From contig NZ_FODD01000029.1 in NCBI RefSeq assembly GCF_900110255.1, positions 1 through 64,000 of the forward strand: a stretch of DNA of 64,000 nucleotides, in the 5' to 3' direction. Made by a program: the position numbers and the translations under genes. Positions within the stretch are counted from its first letter, which is position 1. Each line of letters starts with the position of its first letter. Positions 35,398 through 43,277 of this stretch are shown here, in pieces. The notes under the pieces were generated by a model that was not told the DNA's origin, ran no database searches, and saw only the letters and a program-made list of their open reading frames with translations. Source of the stretch: Actinacidiphila rubida (GTDB lineage Bacteria; Actinomycetota; Actinomycetes; Streptomycetales; Streptomycetaceae).

Positions 35398-35842
35398 GAG
35401 GTCAGCATCCGGTGCGGGGGATTCCATGGCAACGGGATTTCCGCTGCCGGTGCCCGGCATCCTTACCGGCCAGCGGGCGTTCCATACCTGGCTGGAGCGG
35501 GGGATTCCGTGGGGACGGGCGGCGGCAGCCTACCGATTCGGCGGCGCGATGTCGCTTCCGGGTTGTTGGTGGAAGCCCACAACCCGCAGGCCGGCCGGGG
35601 CGGTGGCAGCGGTGCGGAGGCACGGGCGGGTGCCGCGGTCCGGCACCCGGTGACGCACGGGTGTGCGGCACGCCACTCGGACGGAGCTGCGTCCGGCATA
35701 TGTCCCGAGCACCACCGGATCGGGTATCGAAGAAACCCTTACGGCCCATCGCTCCCTGTGCAACAGTCGTTACCGGTCCTTTGCTCACCGAGGCCGCCCA
35801 GGCCGCACAAGCGCCTGCCAGCAGACACGTTCGGAGTGCGTC
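35398..35842. other. 445-bp divergent intergenic region
   Basis: Lies between the HEAT-repeat gene (minus) and the SpoIIE phosphatase gene (plus), so it should hold both promoters. An inverted repeat CGGGTTGT / ACAACCCG (35559-35566 with 35579-35586) could form a hairpin. The stretch 35690-35780 is less GC-rich and includes GCATATG and GGGTAT elements. No convincing -35/-10 pair or coding frame with a ribosome site was found. Confidence 0.5.
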
Positions 35843-37294
35843 ATGCCGTCCCCCACGCACGCGGATCACACCGCAGCTCAGGCGCCGGACCCCGGCGCCG
35901 TGGACGCGCTGATCTCCCAGGCGCGCCAGCTCAGGACGCGCGTCGACGCGGTGCTGCGCGACGGCGACGGATCGGCCGAGGACCCGCAGCAGCGCTGGCA
36001 GCGGGCCCTGTGCGACCTGGCCGTGCACCAGCTGGACGACCTGGACTCCCACCTCGGCCAGCTCAGGGACGGCTTCGAGCTGGACGCCGAGGCGGGCGAG
36101 CTGCTGCTGGACGCCCCGCTGCGCGAGCGGGTGCCCGACGCCGCCACGGTCGGCTCCCTGGGCCGCGCCGGCAGCGCCGAGTGGGACCTGCTCACCGACG
36201 ACGTGCAGTGGTCGGACGAGTTGTACCGCATCTTCGGCCGCTCCCCCGCCGACGGCCCGCTGACCCTGGACGAGCTGCCGTCGTGGCTGTTCTCCGAGGA
36301 CCAGCAGCTGCTGACCGGGATGGTCACCGGCTGCCTGGTCGACGGGCGCCCGATCGACGGGGAGTTCCGCATCGTGCGCGCGGACGGCTCGGTGCGCACG
36401 GTGCACATGGTGGGCGAACCGGTGCTCGGCGCCGACGGCGGCACCGTCTCCATGTGGGCGGTCGTCCGCGACGTCAGCGATCTGCGGCGCAGCCAGCGGA
36501 CGCTCAGGGAGACGCGTGACTCCCTGGAGCGCCAGCGGCAGATCGCGCAGACCGAGCGCCGGCTGGCGGTCGAACTGCAGGAGGCCGTGCTCCCCCCGTG
36601 GCGCGGCACGCAGCAGTTCCCGCTGGACGGTGGACCCGTGACGATGGACCTGGCGGCGCACTACCTCCCGTCCGCCACCAGCGCCCTGATCGGCGGCGAC
36701 TGGTACGACGCGATGCAGCTGCCCGACGGCGCGACCTTACTGACGGTCGGCGACCTCACCGGGCACGGGGTCGCCGCGACGTCGGGCATGGCGATGCTGC
36801 TCGGCGCGCTGCGCGGCATGGCCGTGGCCGGGCTGCAGCCCGGCCCGCTGATGGGCTGGCTCAACGAGCTGCTGGACACCTCCCCCCAGCCGGCTCTCGG
36901 CAGCGCGCTGTGCTGCCGCTACGACCCGCGCAGCCGGGTGCTGCACTGGTCGCAGGCCGGCCACCCCGCCCCGCTGCTGTTCCGCGGCGGGACGGGGCGC
37001 GTGCTGCAGACGCCCGACGGCGTGCTGCTCGGCGCCACCACGGGCGCCGCCTACGCGCAGGCGAGCGAGCAGCTGGCCGCGGGCGACCTGCTGGTGCTGC
37101 ACACCGACGGGCTGATCCCGCGGCGCGCCGCCGGCGCGGCCGACCCCGAGGCGAGCGTCAGCCGGCTGCTGGCCCTGGCACCGCTGTTCGCCGGGGCCCG
37201 GTCCGCGCAGGACTGCCTGCGCATGGTGGCCGAGGAGTTCGGCGTGCCGGAGCGCGAGGACGACGCCTGCGTGCTGATCGCCAGGATCGGCTGA
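35843..37294 (+). CDS. PAS-SpoIIE (PP2C-type) phosphatase with a TTA codon
   Basis: A 483-aa regulator. An N-terminal helical region (~15-95) is followed by a PAS domain (~105-225, WDLLTDDVQWSDELYRIFG to MWAVVRDVSDL), a short coiled coil (RETRDSLERQRQIAQTERR) and a SpoIIE phosphatase domain (~235-483) with GGDWYDAM, VGDLTGHGVAA and a terminal EREDDACVLIARIG carrying metal-binding acids. Such proteins dephosphorylate anti-sigma-factor antagonists in partner-switching pathways. GGAG at 35833 precedes the ATG. Codon 299 (36737-36739) is TTA, the only in-frame TTA I found in the window, which implies bldA-tRNA-dependent expression. Confidence 0.93.
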   Translation: MPSPTHADHTAAQAPDPGAVDALISQARQLRTRVDAVLRDGDGSAEDPQQRWQRALCDLAVHQLDDLDSHLGQLRDGFELDAEAGELLLDAPLRERVPDAATVGSLGRAGSAEWDLLTDDVQWSDELYRIFGRSPADGPLTLDELPSWLFSEDQQLLTGMVTGCLVDGRPIDGEFRIVRADGSVRTVHMVGEPVLGADGGTVSMWAVVRDVSDLRRSQRTLRETRDSLERQRQIAQTERRLAVELQEAVLPPWRGTQQFPLDGGPVTMDLAAHYLPSATSALIGGDWYDAMQLPDGATLLTVGDLTGHGVAATSGMAMLLGALRGMAVAGLQPGPLMGWLNELLDTSPQPALGSALCCRYDPRSRVLHWSQAGHPAPLLFRGGTGRVLQTPDGVLLGATTGAAYAQASEQLAAGDLLVLHTDGLIPRRAAGAADPEASVSRLLALAPLFAGARSAQDCLRMVAEEFGVPEREDDACVLIARIG

Positions 37295-37382
37295 CCGGCG
37301 ACGGGCGGCCGCCGGCCCGATCCCGCGGGCGGCCGCCGACGTCCTCCGGTGTGAGGTCTCCGTCGAGGACGGGCAGGGGAGA

Positions 37383-37450
37383 TGAGCGGTCGACCCGGTG
37401 GCGCGTCCGGCCCGTTCGGCGTCAGGCCGGCACCCCGGGTCGACCGCTCA
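37383..37450. terminator. Long hairpin between convergent genes
   Basis: A 16-bp perfect inverted repeat (37383-37398 with 37435-37450) encloses a 36-nt loop that itself contains a short CCGGCC/GGCCGG stem. The right arm includes the stop codon of the NsdA-like gene. It sits between the ends of the SpoIIE and NsdA-like genes and could terminate both transcripts. Confidence 0.7.
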
Positions 37451-38950
37451 CACCCGCACGGTCCCCTCGCCGGCCCCTCCCGGCCGGCCCTTCGACCGCT
37501 TCCTGGGCAGCGCGGTCTCGATCTCCTCGCGCAGGTCCTGGATGCGCGGGTAGTCGGCGTACCTGCCGGTGAGCCGGTACATCTCGCGCAGCCGGTCCCA
37601 GGTGCGGTGCGAGGACGTCTGACCGATCGTCAGCAGCGCCAACCGGGCGTAGGTGTCGGCCTGTTCGGGGTCGTCGGCGATGAAGCAGGCGGAGGCGAGC
37701 GAGAGGTAGTCGAAGATCATCGACCGCTCGTGCCCGCCGGCGCGGAGCGTGATGGCCTGCTTGGCGTGGTACTGGGCCTGGGTCGCCGCCGCCGGGTCGT
37801 GCTCGGCCAGGGTGCGGAAGGCCAGCGCCTCCATGCCGTGCAGGTCCGCCTCGTCGAAGTTCTGCATCCAGGGCGGCGGCGGCACGTCGCCGCGGTCCGA
37901 GGTGAACAGGTCCTCGGCCTCGCCCAGCGTGCGGCGCATCGCCTGGCCGCGGCCCATGGACGCCTGCGCCCACGCCTCGACGGTGTGCAGCATCGCCCGG
38001 GTGCGCGGCAGGGCCTGCTCACCGGAGCCGGACGCCGCCAGCCTCATCAGGTCCAGCGCCTCGTCCGGGCGGCCGAGGTGGACCATCTGCCGGGCCGCTC
38101 TGGACAGCGCCTCGCCGGCCCGCGGGCGGTCGCCGCCCTCGCGCGCGGCGTGCGCGGCGATCACGAAGTACTTCTGGGCGGTGGGTTCCAGGCCCACGTC
38201 GTGGGACATCCAGCCGGCCAGGACCGCGAGGTTGGCGGCCACCCCCCACAACCGCCGTTGCAGGTGCGGAGGATGGCGGTAGGAGAGCATGCCGCCCACC
38301 TCGTTGAGCTGGCCGACCACGGCCTTGCGCTGGAGCCCGCCGCCGCGCGAGGCGTCCCAGGCGCGGAACACCTCCACGGAGCGTTCCAGCGACTCGATCT
38401 CCTGGGAGCCGACGGGCGCCGCCTCGTAGCGGTCGTAGGCGGCCGGATCGGCGTACAGGGGGTCGTCGAGGGCCGGGCCGTCGGCCGCCAGGGCCGGGTC
38501 GGTGTGGAGCCAGTCGTACATGGCAGTGCTGAGTACGGTGCCGGAGGCGAGCGCGGCGCCCGCGCCCACCAGACCGCGTCGGTTGAGCATGAGGTCCATT
38601 CCCGTGAATTCGGTGAGGACCGCGGCGGTTCGCTCCGGCGGCCAGGGAAGGCCGTCTCCGGTAGGTTTCCTGCCTGTCTGCCGGCGCCGGTCGAACCCGA
38701 GATCCTCGATGGTCACGACACGGCCGAGACGCTCGGTGAACAGCGCCGCCAGCACCTTCGGCACGGGATCGCGCGGCGACTCGCCGGTGTCGATCCAGCG
38801 GCGGACCCGCGAGGTGTCGGTCGCCAGCTGCGGGTGGCCCATGGCCGCCGCCTGCCGGTTGACCAGCCGCGCGAGTTCGCCCTTGGACCATCCGGTGAGA
38901 CCGAACAGGTCCGAGAGTCGGGTGTTGGCCGGGTCCGCTTCGTCGTTCAC
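37448..38950 (-). CDS. NsdA-like developmental regulator
   Basis: A 500-aa protein with an N-terminal XRE-like segment (TGWSKGELARLVNRQAAAMGHPQLATDTSRVRRWIDTGESPRDPVPKVLAALF) closely resembling NsdA/NsdB, which repress antibiotic production and sporulation in Streptomyces. The C-terminal ~350 residues are helical TPR-like repeats. Start is GTG 38950 with GGGGG 7 nt upstream. A hydrophobic stretch (LVGAGAALASGTVLSTAM) follows the DNA-binding part. The specific target is unknown. Confidence 0.88.
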   Translation of the reverse strand: MNDEADPANTRLSDLFGLTGWSKGELARLVNRQAAAMGHPQLATDTSRVRRWIDTGESPRDPVPKVLAALFTERLGRVVTIEDLGFDRRRQTGRKPTGDGLPWPPERTAAVLTEFTGMDLMLNRRGLVGAGAALASGTVLSTAMYDWLHTDPALAADGPALDDPLYADPAAYDRYEAAPVGSQEIESLERSVEVFRAWDASRGGGLQRKAVVGQLNEVGGMLSYRHPPHLQRRLWGVAANLAVLAGWMSHDVGLEPTAQKYFVIAAHAAREGGDRPRAGEALSRAARQMVHLGRPDEALDLMRLAASGSGEQALPRTRAMLHTVEAWAQASMGRGQAMRRTLGEAEDLFTSDRGDVPPPPWMQNFDEADLHGMEALAFRTLAEHDPAAATQAQYHAKQAITLRAGGHERSMIFDYLSLASACFIADDPEQADTYARLALLTIGQTSSHRTWDRLREMYRLTGRYADYPRIQDLREEIETALPRKRSKGRPGGAGEGTVRV

Positions 38951-39179
38951 GTCAAGCCCCCAGGTTCCTCGGCACTGTCGACACTATTCCCCCCGACAAT
39001 CGCCCCGCGACTATTCGCCAGGGTTCGCCAGGGTCCGCCAGATGGTCTGCCACCCGCGCCCGGGTGTCAGGTAGGAACGCGCCACCCCGCCTCCGGCACC
39101 GCATTCCCCAGGGTGCGGTGCCGGGCCGGGAGCGGTGCGACCGAACTCGCAGGCACACGAAGGGATCTGCTTCCTCATC

Positions 39180-40271
39180 ATGTATTCGGCATCGTCCTCC
39201 GTGTCCGCACCACCCCGCCCCGCGTTCCCCGCTGTCGGGGAGCCGGTGTTCCGCCCGGCGCCCCGGCGCCCCGCCACCGCACTGCGGCGGGGTCCGGCGC
39301 CCGGCTCCCATCCGATCGGCGGGAGACTCGACCTGAGCGGTCCCCAAGGGGCCCAACTGCGCACGGCGGTGGCCGCCGTGCAGCGCATCTGTCCCGAGTT
39401 CACCCCGGTGCAGCTGCTGCGCCGCGGCGGCCGGACCGCCCTGCTGATCGGCACCTCCGGCCGCGCGCCGGCCGTCGCCAAATGCCTGCTGGACCAGTCG
39501 CCGGCGTGGGCGGAACGTTTCCGCCACGAAATAGCGGCGTACCGCACCTTCGTGCGGCACCGTCCCCCCGTGCGGGTGCCACGGCTCATCGCGGCCGACC
39601 CGGACAGCTGCGTGCTGGTGATGGAACGGATGCCCGGACGGGTCGTCAGCCCGCAGCGGCACCCCTCGCAGGCGCCCACGCGGGCCGACGTGCGCGCCGC
39701 GCTCCAGGCGTACACCCGGATCGGCCTGTGGCGGCCCCCGGCCGGCGCCTTCGACGCGCCGATCGACTACCCGTCCCGCATCAACCGCTACCACGAACTC
39801 GGCCTGCTCACCGACCGGGACATGGGCGACCTGCAGAAGCTGCTGCACGGACTGGCCCACGTGCAGGGGCAGTTCTGCCACGGCGACGCGATGCTCTCGA
39901 ACGTGCTGCTCTCGCCGGCCGGCCCGTCGCTGGTCGACTGGGAGCACGCCGGCTGGTACCTGCCCGGCTACGACCTGGCGGTGCTGTGGTCGGTGCTCGG
40001 CGACGACCCGGCCGCGCGGCGGCAGATCAGCCAGCAGGCGCAGTCGGCCGGTCCGGCCGCCCGGGACGCGTTCCTGGTCAACCTGATGCTGGTGCTGACC
40101 CGGGAGATCCGCACCTACGAGACCGCCGTGCAGCGCACCATGAAGGCGCCCGGCCCGATCGCCCCGGGCGCCGCCGAGGCCGGCGAGGAGCAGCGCTTGC
40201 TGCTGCGCCGCCTGCACGACGACTGCGGCCTGGCACGCCGCGCCGTCCGGGCCGCCGTCGGCACCCGCTGA
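39180..40271 (+). CDS. Aminoglycoside-phosphotransferase-fold kinase (APH family)
   Basis: A 363-aa APH-fold protein. The Pro/Ser/Ala-rich N-terminus (MYSASSSVSAPPRP) is followed by a kinase-like domain with FCHGDAMLSNVLL (H234-D236 Brenner-type motif) and VDWEHAGWY (metal-binding D253). Family members phosphorylate small molecules such as choline or antibiotics; no evidence here favours drug resistance. The start at 39180 lacks a good ribosome site, and a GTG at 39135 is the alternative; 39180 is preferred from recollection of similar Streptomyces proteins. Divergent from the NsdA-like gene. Confidence 0.85.
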   Translation: MYSASSSVSAPPRPAFPAVGEPVFRPAPRRPATALRRGPAPGSHPIGGRLDLSGPQGAQLRTAVAAVQRICPEFTPVQLLRRGGRTALLIGTSGRAPAVAKCLLDQSPAWAERFRHEIAAYRTFVRHRPPVRVPRLIAADPDSCVLVMERMPGRVVSPQRHPSQAPTRADVRAALQAYTRIGLWRPPAGAFDAPIDYPSRINRYHELGLLTDRDMGDLQKLLHGLAHVQGQFCHGDAMLSNVLLSPAGPSLVDWEHAGWYLPGYDLAVLWSVLGDDPAARRQISQQAQSAGPAARDAFLVNLMLVLTREIRTYETAVQRTMKAPGPIAPGAAEAGEEQRLLLRRLHDDCGLARRAVRAAVGTR

Positions 40272-40539
40272 CCGCCGGCCTCCTCCCGCCGTCCGCCCCA
40301 CCCCGGCGGCCGGCCCCGGGGGCGCGGGACGCGCCCGCGGGCGGTGCGTGCCGCAGGGGGGCCGACGCGCCGCAGTGGTCCACACCAGTGACGCCCCGCT
40401 GGTCGGCGGCTTCGGGCGGAGAAAGTTCGCGAACCGGCGCTGACGTGCGAAGACGGCATCGTATACGGGTAGTTGACGGATGATCCGCGAGCCGGTAGCC
40501 AAGGGGATGCCGATCGACCGGTACCCCTTGGAGGCTGCT

Positions 40540-42549
40540 GTGCAAGGATCCGCTCCGCCGAACGACAGACGCCGCGGGCGACGCCTGCCGCGCACCGTGA
40601 CCGCCGTCGCGGCGACCGCCGCGCTGCTGCCCGTGTTCGGGACCGCGCACGCCGCGGAGCCGGCACAGGACGGCGCCGCGGGCTCGCTGCAGCAGGCGTT
40701 CTCCGCAGCCGCTCAGCAGTACCAGGTGCCGCAGAGCGTGCTGCTCGGCGTCTCGTACCTGGAGTCGCGCTGGGACACCCACCCGGGCATGCCCAGCGTC
40801 AGCGGCGGCTACGGCCCGATGCACCTGACCGACGCGCGCACCGCGCTGGCGCAGTTCCCGCAGCAGGGCCTGGGCGACGGCGGCGACGACGGACGCGGCG
40901 ACGCGTCCCGTCCGCTGATCACCAAGGCCACCGCCGAGGCGCCCGACGTCGCGGCGCTGCCGGCGACGCTGACGACCCTGGACCGTGCCGCGTCCCTGAC
41001 CGGCATGTCCGCGGACAGCCTGCGCGGCGACGCGGCCGTGAACGTCCAGGGCGGTGCGGCGCTGCTCGCCGACACGCAGAAGTCCCTGGGCGAGCCGCTG
41101 AGTTCCGACCCGGCGGACTGGTACGCGGCCGTCTCCCGCTACTCGGGGGCGAGCGACGAGCAGACCGCGGCCTCCTTCGCGGACGACGTCTTCGACGTCA
41201 TCAAGCAGGGCCAGGCCCGCACCACCGACACCGGTGACCAGGTGCGCCTGGCGGCCGACCCGTCGCTCGCGCCCGCCTCCGGGCAGGCGACCCGGATGGG
41301 CCTGCCGAAGGCCAACGACGCCGGAACGGAGTGCCCGCCCGGACTGGGCTGCGAGTGGGTGCCGGCGCCGTACCAGTCGCTGGGCACCGACCCCGGTGAC
41401 TACGGCAACTACGACAAGGCCAACCGGCCGGCCGACCAGAAGATCGACACGATCGTCATCCACGACACCGAGGGCTACTGGGACACGGCGATGCAGCTGG
41501 TCCAGGACCCGTCGTACCTGGCCTGGCACTACACCGTCCGCTCGTCCGACGGCCACGTCGCGCAGCACGTCCAGACCAAGGACGTGGGCTGGCACGCGGG
41601 CAACTGGTACACCAACGCCAAGTCGATCGGCATCGAGCACGAGGGCTTCCTGGTCGACCCGGGCACCTGGTACACCGAGGCGATGTACCGCTCGTCGGCG
41701 CGCCTGGTGCGCTACCTGGCCGGCAAGTACGGCATCCCGCTGAACCGGCAGCACATCCTGGGCCACGACAACGTGCCGGGCCCGACCGCCTCGTACATCT
41801 CGGGCATGCACACGGACCCGGGCCCGTACTGGGACTGGGCGCACTACATGGAGCTGCTGGGCGCTCCCGTGCACGCGACCGCCGGCCCGTGGGGCGGCAT
41901 CGTGACGATCGACCCGGACTTCGAGAGCAACCAGCCGCTCTACACCGGCTGCGTCACCGCCGGCGACACCTGCCCGGCGTACGGCTCCGAGGCGGTGCGG
42001 CTGTACACGGCGCCGAGCACCGACGCGCCCCTGGTCAAGGACATCGGCCTGCACGGCGCGACCGGCGCCAGCACCACCGGGGTCAACGACGTGGGCGCCC
42101 GCGCCTCCACCGGCCAGCAGTACGCGGTGGCGGACCGGCAGGGTGACTGGACGGCCATCTGGTACCTCGGGCAGGAGGCGTGGTTCTACAACCCGGAGAA
42201 CCACCCGACGGCCGTCAACGCGGTGGGCGCCGTGATCACCCCGAAGGCGGGCCTGGCGTCCGTCCCGGTGTACGGCCGTGCCTACCCGGAGGCCTCCGCC
42301 TACCCGTCCGACGTCCCGGTGCAGGGCATCTACGCGATGCCGTACACGATCGCCGCGGGCCAGCGGTACGTGGTCGGCAACGTGGTGCCCGGCGAGTACT
42401 ACTACGCGGTCACGTACGACACCTCGACGAGCCACAAGGTGGTGCGGGGCAAGCAGCTGTACTACGAGATCCAGCTGGGCCACCGGGTCGAGTACGTCAG
42501 GGCCGACGACGTGACGCTGCTGCCGTCGACGACGCGCGCGGCGAAGTGA
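40540..42549 (+). CDS. Secreted N-acetylmuramoyl-L-alanine amidase (amidase_2)
   Basis: A 669-aa exported cell-wall hydrolase that cuts the MurNAc-L-Ala bond. A signal peptide ends near GTAHA|AEP (~38). An N-terminal helical domain (40-260; SLQQAFSAAAQQYQVPQSVLLGVSYLESRWDTHPG, lysozyme/transglycosylase-like) precedes the amidase_2 domain (~305-430; zinc ligands H308 in VIHDTEGYW and H409 in ILGHDNVPGP, IEHEG). The C-terminal ~200 residues look like SH3-type repeats (VRLYTAPSTDAPLVKDIG...; VPVYGRAYPEA...). The GTG at 40540 is chosen for TTGGAGG 6 nt upstream. A strong terminator follows. Confidence 0.9.
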   Translation: MQGSAPPNDRRRGRRLPRTVTAVAATAALLPVFGTAHAAEPAQDGAAGSLQQAFSAAAQQYQVPQSVLLGVSYLESRWDTHPGMPSVSGGYGPMHLTDARTALAQFPQQGLGDGGDDGRGDASRPLITKATAEAPDVAALPATLTTLDRAASLTGMSADSLRGDAAVNVQGGAALLADTQKSLGEPLSSDPADWYAAVSRYSGASDEQTAASFADDVFDVIKQGQARTTDTGDQVRLAADPSLAPASGQATRMGLPKANDAGTECPPGLGCEWVPAPYQSLGTDPGDYGNYDKANRPADQKIDTIVIHDTEGYWDTAMQLVQDPSYLAWHYTVRSSDGHVAQHVQTKDVGWHAGNWYTNAKSIGIEHEGFLVDPGTWYTEAMYRSSARLVRYLAGKYGIPLNRQHILGHDNVPGPTASYISGMHTDPGPYWDWAHYMELLGAPVHATAGPWGGIVTIDPDFESNQPLYTGCVTAGDTCPAYGSEAVRLYTAPSTDAPLVKDIGLHGATGASTTGVNDVGARASTGQQYAVADRQGDWTAIWYLGQEAWFYNPENHPTAVNAVGAVITPKAGLASVPVYGRAYPEASAYPSDVPVQGIYAMPYTIAAGQRYVVGNVVPGEYYYAVTYDTSTSHKVVRGKQLYYEIQLGHRVEYVRADDVTLLPSTTRAAK

Positions 42550-42592
42550 CCCGGTCCGGGCCGGGTCCGCGCTGACCCGGCCCGGCCGCGTC

Positions 42593-42652
42593 GACGCACG
42601 TGGCGAGGGGCGCCACCGGATCTCTCCGGTGGCGCCCCTCGCCACGTGCGTC
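42593..42652. terminator. 28-bp perfect-stem terminator between convergent genes
   Basis: Left arm 42593-42620 and right arm 42625-42652 are perfectly complementary over 28 bp with a TCTC loop, one of the longest perfect hairpins in the window. It lies between the ends of the amidase gene (plus) and the hypothetical gene at 42675 (minus), so it probably works in both directions. No T-tract. Confidence 0.92.
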
Positions 42653-42674
42653 ATGTGCGGCGTGCCGCCCGCGC

Positions 42675-43175
42675 TCAGCCGGCCTGGAACATCTCCGCGG
42701 GCAGCGGCTTCAGCAGCTGGTACAGGTCGTCGGTGATCGGGCGGTCCCAGGTGGCGATGGTGACCTGGACGCCGTCGCTGCGGTCGAACTGCGCGCAGGC
42801 GACCCGCGACTCGGAGATCTTGATCCGCCGCACGATCAGCAGGCCGTCGCCGTGCCACACCGGGGTGTCCTCGATCTCCGTGACCTCGGCCGGCTCGTCG
42901 TTGCCCAGCGCGGCCAGCAGCTGCGCCACCTCGAACGGCACCTGGCCCTCGGCGAGCTCGCGGGCGGGCGAGCCGGGCGGCAGGTTGCCGATCAGCATCG
43001 CGGGGCCGCGCCCGCCGAACAGGTCGTAGCGCAGGTAGATGCCCTGGCAGCTGCCGTCGGGGCCGGGCAGCAGGCCGGCGCCCAGGTCGCCGGGCCAGTC
43101 GCCGGGGTCCATCGCGAGGACGTCGAAGTCCGGCCCGGTGGGCGTGGCTGCACTACGGCGGCGGAGGAAGGACAT
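42675..43175 (-). CDS. Conserved hypothetical protein
   Basis: A 166-aa soluble protein (MSFLRRRSAATPTGPDFDVLAMDPGDWPGDLGAG...). A basic N-terminus is followed by an alpha/beta-like body with YLRYDLFGGRGPAMLIGNLPPG, CAQFDRSDGVQVTIATWDRP and a helical end (DDLYQLLKPLPAEMFQAG). No domain is recognised. The start at 43175 is preferred to an ATG at 43184 by its GATGGGCGG context. It ends next to the 28-bp hairpin. Confidence 0.8.
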   Translation of the reverse strand: MSFLRRRSAATPTGPDFDVLAMDPGDWPGDLGAGLLPGPDGSCQGIYLRYDLFGGRGPAMLIGNLPPGSPARELAEGQVPFEVAQLLAALGNDEPAEVTEIEDTPVWHGDGLLIVRRIKISESRVACAQFDRSDGVQVTIATWDRPITDDLYQLLKPLPAEMFQAG

Positions 43176-43277
43176 GCCGCCCATCGTACGGGTTTCCGCA
43201 GGCCGACGGCAGCCGGGAGCGGGCCGCTCGCGGCGCCGTCACAGCCGTGCCGTGGCGACCGTGGGACCCGGGACGGA

